Of a stretch of DNA of 64,000 nt, positions 59,439 to 64,000 are shown one piece after another; position 1 is the first letter of the stretch, and the number at the start of each line of letters is the position of its first letter. The stretch spans positions 1,715,145 through 1,779,144 of the forward strand of contig NZ_CP019332.1 of NCBI RefSeq assembly GCF_002163855.1, read 5' to 3'. The position numbers were made by a program, and so were the translations under genes. The notes beneath the pieces were generated by a model. The model saw only the letters and a program-made list of their open reading frames with translations. It searched no databases and was not told where the DNA came from. The stretch is from Winogradskyella sp. PC-19. Lineage in GTDB: Bacteria; Bacteroidota; Bacteroidia; Flavobacteriales; Flavobacteriaceae.

Positions 59439-62400
59439 TAATCCTCAACAAATAAATAGTTCAATTGTTTTGAGTTGAAAGCTGTATTAAATGCCTTAAC
59501 CTCATCACTTAAAATAGTATTGAAAGCTGATAATTGGGTTTTAATCTTTCCTGTTAACTCATTTTTTACTGCAATATCTTGAGCCGTTGGTGCAAAATCA
59601 CCCATACGAACCAAAGAATTTAAATGCCCTAATTTGTTGGTTAAACGTATTGGAAAATTCAATGGGTCTTGTCCGCTTCTGTTCTTGGTTTGGTATAAGG
59701 CTTTCTCAATATCACTTAACTTTTCTTTTAAGGCTTTTGCTTTTTCAACCAAGTCTTTTACATTTTCGTCGCCTTTGTATTGCTTTTGGAATGCGCCTAG
59801 TTGCTTGTTGACGTTTCTGATTTTTTTAATGGATTTGTGTGCTTCATCCATCGTTTTATTAACGCTTTCAATGAAAGTAAATTGCTGTTCCATATCGGCA
59901 ACTGTGCTTTCTGCTCTTGGGTCAGCTAAAATTTTGAAGCTTTGAGATTGATCTTCATCATTAACTTTTAGACTTACTTTATAAGTGCCTGGAGTTGCGC
60001 GTGGACCTTCTAAACTTGCCCACCACAGAATCATACCTGGCAAACGTTCGGCACCATCGTATGTCATATTCCACACATATTGATTAGCACCTTTTTCAAC
60101 TTTTAGTTTATTCTTTTTGTCTTTGTTTGAATACGTTTTTATCGTATCTCCTTTTCTATCAAAATACGTTAAAGATACTTTATCGTCGTCCTTCAAATCT
60201 TTCAAATTAAAATAAGTAATTACCCCATTTGGGTGATTTGTTCCCGTCGTTTTACTTCCTGCACGTCCGCCACCACGCATCCTATACGTGTCTTTTGGTT
60301 TGAATAATAAATTGGTGTTCAAATCTGTATTATATAACTGATGAATCACAGATAAATCATCAATCATCCAAAGGCTTCGACCTTGTGTTGCAACGATTAG
60401 ATTATTGTCTTTTATCGTTAAATCGGTGATTGGTACAATTGGTAAATTCAGTTGAAATGGTTTCCAGTTTTTACCATCATTGAAGGAAATGTACATGCCA
60501 GTTTCTGTACCTGCATACAATAAACCTTTACGTTTTGGGTCTTCTCTAAGCACACGCGTAAAATGCTCATTATTGATACCGTTTGTAATTTTTGTCCAAC
60601 TTTTACCATAGTCAGTTGTCTTATATAAATATGGTGTAAAATCACCCGTTTTATACTTTGTTCCTGCAACGTAGCAAGTACCTTCGTCAAAAGCACTCGG
60701 TTCAATGCTGTTAATCATCATCCAATCTGGCATACCTTTTGGCGTGACATTATCCCAGTTTTTGCCGCCATCTTTTGAAACATGAACTAGTCCATCATCA
60801 CTTCCAACCCAGAGTAAACCTTCTTTTAATGGCGATTCTTGAGCTGCAAAAATAGTACAGTAATATTCGATAGACGTATTATCTTGTGTTATTGGACCAC
60901 CAGAAGATTTTAATTTTTCTGGGTCATTTCTAGTTAAATCTGGACTGATGATATCCCAAGATTGTCCTTCATTTTCAGTCACATGTACATGCTGAGAAAA
61001 TGTATACATTCTGTTCGGATTATGCTTTGAAAATATAATTGGAAAATTCCACTGAAAACGGTATTTCATGCCTTCAGCACCATGTCCCATTGGGTTATCT
61101 GGCCAAACATTTATCGCGCGGACTGTTCCTGTTCTATGGTTTTTTCGGGTTAAAAAGCCATCGTAACTTCCACCGTAGACAATATCATTATCTTCTGGAT
61201 CAACCGCGATGTGAGCGGATTCGCCACCAGCTGTGCTTTCCCAATCGTCTTCTGTTATTGAGTATCCATCTGTTCTGTGCGGAATTCTTATAGTTGAATT
61301 ATCTTGTTGCGCAGCATAAATTCTGTATGGAAATGCATTATCTGTAGTTACACGATAAAATTGTGAAGTTGGTTGATTGTAATATGTACTCCAAGTTTCG
61401 CCACCGTCATATGTGACTTGCGCACCACCATCATCGCCAATGATCATACGGTTTGGGTCTTCGGGCGCAATCCATAAATCGTGATGGTCACCGTGCGGCG
61501 CACGATAATTGCCGAAGGTTTTTCCGCCATCAGTGCTTTTGTGATAGCTAACGTTAAGTACGTAAACTGTATTGATATCTTTAGTATCGGCATACAAACG
61601 TGTATAGTACCAAGCGCGTTGGCGTAATTTACGTTCGCTATTAACTTGTCGCCATGTGTCGCCACCATCATCACTTCGGTATAAACCACCTTTGTCTTTA
61701 TTCTCTACAATTGCCCAAACGCGTTGATTATTAATTGGAGAAACTGTAACGCCTATAATCCCTAAAGTGCCTTCTGGGAAACCTTTCATTTTTGAAATCT
61801 CTTTCCATGTTTCGCCATTATCAGTACTTTTCCAAAGTGCAGAACCGTCGCCACCTGAATTTAAACTGTAAGGTGTTCTATTAATTCGCCATGTAGAAGC
61901 GTATAAAATTCTTGGATTTGTTGGGTCCATTATTAAATCGACAACACCAGCATTGTCATTAGCAAATAAGGTTTTTCTCCATGTTTTTCCGCCATCAGTA
62001 CTTTTATAAACACCACGTTCTTCAGTAGGTTTATATAGATTACCCATAACACCAGCAAAAACGATATTATGGTTTGTTGGATGAATCGCAATACGTGGAA
62101 TATGACGGGACTTTGGTAAGCCAGCAGATGTCCATGTTTTACCAGCATCAACTGTCCTCCACATACCATAACCTGAAGATACATTTCCTCTTACAGTTTT
62201 TTCACCACCACCAACATAAATAACATTTGGGTCGCTTTTAGAAACGGCTATTGCACCGATACTTCCACCGAAGTAACCATCAGAAATATTTTCCCATTGA
62301 CGTCCGCCATTGGTAGTTTTCCATATCCCACCGCCAGTTGCACCAAAATAGTATAAGTTTGGTTGATTTGGCACACCTGTTACTGCGGCACTTCTTCCGC

Positions 62401-62524
62401 CACGAAAAGGGCCAATAAGCCGATATTCTAATCCTGAATAATAAGATTCGTCAAAGTTTTGGGCTTCTAAATTTAAACTGAAAAATGAGAGCAGAACTGC
62501 TATAAAGATGGTTGATAATCGCAT
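59438..62524 (-). CDS. VPS10/BNR-repeat secreted protein
   Basis: A 1028-residue exported protein (signal peptide 1-21). It holds repeated WKTTNGGRQWENIS / YKSTDGGKTWRKT blocks of the BNR/sortilin (VPS10)-type beta-propeller, about residues 30-700, followed by an Ig-like domain and a helical tail. Often annotated as a glycosyl-hydrolase-like or sortilin-like protein; no sialidase catalytic residues are clear. The start MRLSTIFIAV gives a good signal peptide. Role unknown. Confidence 0.85.
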   Translation of the reverse strand: MRLSTIFIAVLLSFFSLNLEAQNFDESYYSGLEYRLIGPFRGGRSAAVTGVPNQPNLYYFGATGGGIWKTTNGGRQWENISDGYFGGSIGAIAVSKSDPNVIYVGGGEKTVRGNVSSGYGMWRTVDAGKTWTSAGLPKSRHIPRIAIHPTNHNIVFAGVMGNLYKPTEERGVYKSTDGGKTWRKTLFANDNAGVVDLIMDPTNPRILYASTWRINRTPYSLNSGGDGSALWKSTDNGETWKEISKMKGFPEGTLGIIGVTVSPINNQRVWAIVENKDKGGLYRSDDGGDTWRQVNSERKLRQRAWYYTRLYADTKDINTVYVLNVSYHKSTDGGKTFGNYRAPHGDHHDLWIAPEDPNRMIIGDDGGAQVTYDGGETWSTYYNQPTSQFYRVTTDNAFPYRIYAAQQDNSTIRIPHRTDGYSITEDDWESTAGGESAHIAVDPEDNDIVYGGSYDGFLTRKNHRTGTVRAINVWPDNPMGHGAEGMKYRFQWNFPIIFSKHNPNRMYTFSQHVHVTENEGQSWDIISPDLTRNDPEKLKSSGGPITQDNTSIEYYCTIFAAQESPLKEGLLWVGSDDGLVHVSKDGGKNWDNVTPKGMPDWMMINSIEPSAFDEGTCYVAGTKYKTGDFTPYLYKTTDYGKSWTKITNGINNEHFTRVLREDPKRKGLLYAGTETGMYISFNDGKNWKPFQLNLPIVPITDLTIKDNNLIVATQGRSLWMIDDLSVIHQLYNTDLNTNLLFKPKDTYRMRGGGRAGSKTTGTNHPNGVITYFNLKDLKDDDKVSLTYFDRKGDTIKTYSNKDKKNKLKVEKGANQYVWNMTYDGAERLPGMILWWASLEGPRATPGTYKVSLKVNDEDQSQSFKILADPRAESTVADMEQQFTFIESVNKTMDEAHKSIKKIRNVNKQLGAFQKQYKGDENVKDLVEKAKALKEKLSDIEKALYQTKNRSGQDPLNFPIRLTNKLGHLNSLVRMGDFAPTAQDIAVKNELTGKIKTQLSAFNTILSDEVKAFNTAFNSKQLNYLFVED

Positions 62525-62580
62525 GATAGTTATATAAGTTAGTTTCGAAATCTAAAAATAAAGAATATTACTTAGAAGTC

Positions 62581-63927
62581 TTATACGGTCTCCAACTTTA
62601 ACTTTACTTCACGTCTTAGGAAGTAATAGGTCACGATTGTAGATAATACATCTGATATTGAAAACGAAATCCAAATACCTAATTCGCCAAAGAAAATTGG
62701 CATAATATACATCAACGGAATAAAGAAGATTGCTTGTCGTGTTAAGGTCAATATCAATGCTGGAAGCGCTTTTCCTATAGCTTGAAAATAAGCTGCACCA
62801 ACCAACTGCAATGATAAAATAGGAATCGCTGCAAATGCCCAACGCATATTATTTGGTGTAACATCTGTTACAGCTTGGTCTGTAGTAAACCACTTAGTAA
62901 TAAACTCTGGAAAAACCATTAAAACAATGAAAATGATAATCGCCAAAACCGTTGCGTATTTTATGGATGTATAAATGACTTCTTTAACACGGTCAAACTT
63001 TTTAGCACCATAATTGTAACCCGCAATAGGAATAAATCCTTGAGTAATTCCATAGATAGGAAATAAGGCAAACATGGACATACGACCAACAATTGCATAA
63101 GCCGTTACGGATGTTTCACCTCCAAAATTATAGAGTGCATTATTAACTAAAAGAAATGTAACACTAACTACCGCTTGTCTTGCTAAAGTAACAGAACCTA
63201 ACGAGCCTATTTCTTTTACAATTGGTAAGTCAAATCCTAAATGCGACACATCTAATTTTAATTCAGAATTTTTCGAAAAGAAATACCATAAAATGAATAA
63301 AAACGATACGATATATGAACCTGTTGTTGCCCAAGCAGCACCAGCCATTCCATAATCTAAAATATTAATAAAAATATAGTCGAATAGCAAATTTCCTATA
63401 GACGGAATCAACATCGCATACATGGCAAATTTAGGCTTACCTTCTGCTCTAATGACACTGTTTCCCATCATCACGAAACCTAAAATAGGAACACCATACA
63501 AAATGATTTCATAGTAAATTTTTGCTGGTGCAAAGATGCTTCCTTTTCCGCCAAATGCAGGAATCAACGTATCTACAAACAACAATCCAAAAATGGCAAA
63601 TGTGACCGTAAATACAAAAGTTAAGGTGAGCTGATTTCCAAAGGTTTTTAAAGCTTTTTCTTTATTGTCTGCACCTAAAGCTCTTGAGATTATGGACGAA
63701 CCACCTATACCAATAGCCATACCTAAAGCGGCAATAAAAAAAGATACCGGTAATACGACATTAATAGCTGCAATGGCTGTAGCGCCTATCCAGTTACCAA
63801 CAAAAATAGTATCAACTAAAATATTTAGTGACATCACCAAAATACCAATCGATGCTGGTACGGCTTGCTTTACAAGCAATTTCCCTATTGGTTCTGTCCC
63901 TAAATCTTGAGACGATACTTTAGCCAT
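62581..63927 (-). CDS. MATE-family multidrug/metabolite efflux transporter
   Basis: A 448-residue inner-membrane exporter driven by Na+ or H+ with about 12 helices in two MATE repeats. Conserved segments include PASIGILVMSLNILVDTIFVGNWIG near the start and GFIPIAGYNYGA in the second half. Its start overlaps the stop of the upstream gene by one base. Substrate unknown. Confidence 0.92.
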   Translation of the reverse strand: MAKVSSQDLGTEPIGKLLVKQAVPASIGILVMSLNILVDTIFVGNWIGATAIAAINVVLPVSFFIAALGMAIGIGGSSIISRALGADNKEKALKTFGNQLTLTFVFTVTFAIFGLLFVDTLIPAFGGKGSIFAPAKIYYEIILYGVPILGFVMMGNSVIRAEGKPKFAMYAMLIPSIGNLLFDYIFINILDYGMAGAAWATTGSYIVSFLFILWYFFSKNSELKLDVSHLGFDLPIVKEIGSLGSVTLARQAVVSVTFLLVNNALYNFGGETSVTAYAIVGRMSMFALFPIYGITQGFIPIAGYNYGAKKFDRVKEVIYTSIKYATVLAIIIFIVLMVFPEFITKWFTTDQAVTDVTPNNMRWAFAAIPILSLQLVGAAYFQAIGKALPALILTLTRQAIFFIPLMYIMPIFFGELGIWISFSISDVLSTIVTYYFLRREVKLKLETV

Positions 63928-64000
63928 TATACGGTGGCTGTTTCAGGAGTTTTTGCCCATTCCTCAATCATATTTGTGAGCACTTGTGCAAAATCTTCAC
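63927..64000 (-). CDS. Partial gene, C-terminus only (product unknown)
   Basis: Only the last 23 codons and the stop are in the window (EDFAQVLTNMIEEWAKTPETATV). The stop overlaps the MATE start (TAATG), so it is upstream in the same operon. Too short to identify. Confidence 0.6.
   Translation of the reverse strand, partial: EDFAQVLTNMIEEWAKTPETATV

Noticed and set aside
1-64000. CRISPR array, prophage or insertion sequence
   Set aside because: No regularly spaced direct repeats, integrase, transposase or phage structural genes were seen on either strand.

Overview
The window is chromosomal DNA from a low-GC member of the Bacteroidota, almost certainly a (marine) Flavobacteriaceae. The evidence is: type IX secretion C-terminal signals (a type A domain at 21693-23066 and a gliding-motility-type type B domain at 52544-56503); TonB-dependent receptor architecture; SDR-type L-threonine dehydrogenase; no obvious Shine-Dalgarno sequences; and many Bacteroidota-type -7 boxes (TAnnTTTG) upstream of genes. 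I see no prophage, insertion sequence, CRISPR array or antibiotic-resistance island. Most of the window is housekeeping and lifestyle genes in short operons.

Layout. 1-5.1 kb: truncated CPA1 Na+/H+ antiporter, DinB-like protein, ArsC/Spx-like protein, EamA transporter, FemAB/GNAT-like protein and a hotdog thioesterase. 5.1-7.8 kb: yicC-gmk-nadD and convergent yraN, with nadD bracketed by two inverted-repeat elements in opposite orientation. 7.8-12.8 kb: membrane-bound AraC regulator, secreted serine hydrolase, and a ToxR-like membrane regulator divergent from YceI. 12.8-19.3 kb: LD-carboxypeptidase, metG, a large macroglobulin/plug-like envelope protein and a class II deacetylase homologue. 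19.3-21.6 kb: AraC regulator, 51-aa ORF, AhpD-like protein and cupredoxin-like protein. 21.7-29.3 kb: T9SS metalloprotease, ssb, GNAT, zinc-ribbon protein, GIDE-domain membrane protein, CBS protein, SDR proteins, TPR protein, lipoprotein and tdh. 29.4-31.8 kb: tRNA-Asn, rseP and a SCO protein.

31.8-42.5 kb is a metal-homeostasis region. It holds feoA-feoB-small membrane protein-Cys-rich FeoB-associated peptide. It also holds a DtxR/MntR-family regulator co-transcribed with a thioredoxin-like protein and a TonB receptor, and a divergent TroABCD-type ABC importer whose two permeases both carry cytoplasmic winged-helix tails. A perfect 22-bp palindrome lies between the divergent operons, and a degenerate version lies at the feoA promoter, which suggests one regulon.

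42.5-46.4 kb: lipoprotein, DjlA-like co-chaperone, a compact RNA-like repeat element, bacilliredoxin, PlsC, HD hydrolase and a 57-aa ORF. 46.4-52.3 kb: AraC regulator, 35-aa peptide, and an operon of vanadium-haloperoxidase-like and FG-GAP/ASPIC lipoproteins. 52.5-64 kb: T9SS type B adhesin-like protein, enoyl-CoA hydratase, NtrY-like kinase, HemJ, VPS10/BNR-repeat protein, MATE exporter and a truncated gene.

The least-explained signals are: a near-identical 25-bp element just downstream of the putative promoters of the AhpD-like gene and ssb; the three-helix element at 44093-44183; and two genes whose conserved coding frame extends upstream of any ATG, GTG or TTG.
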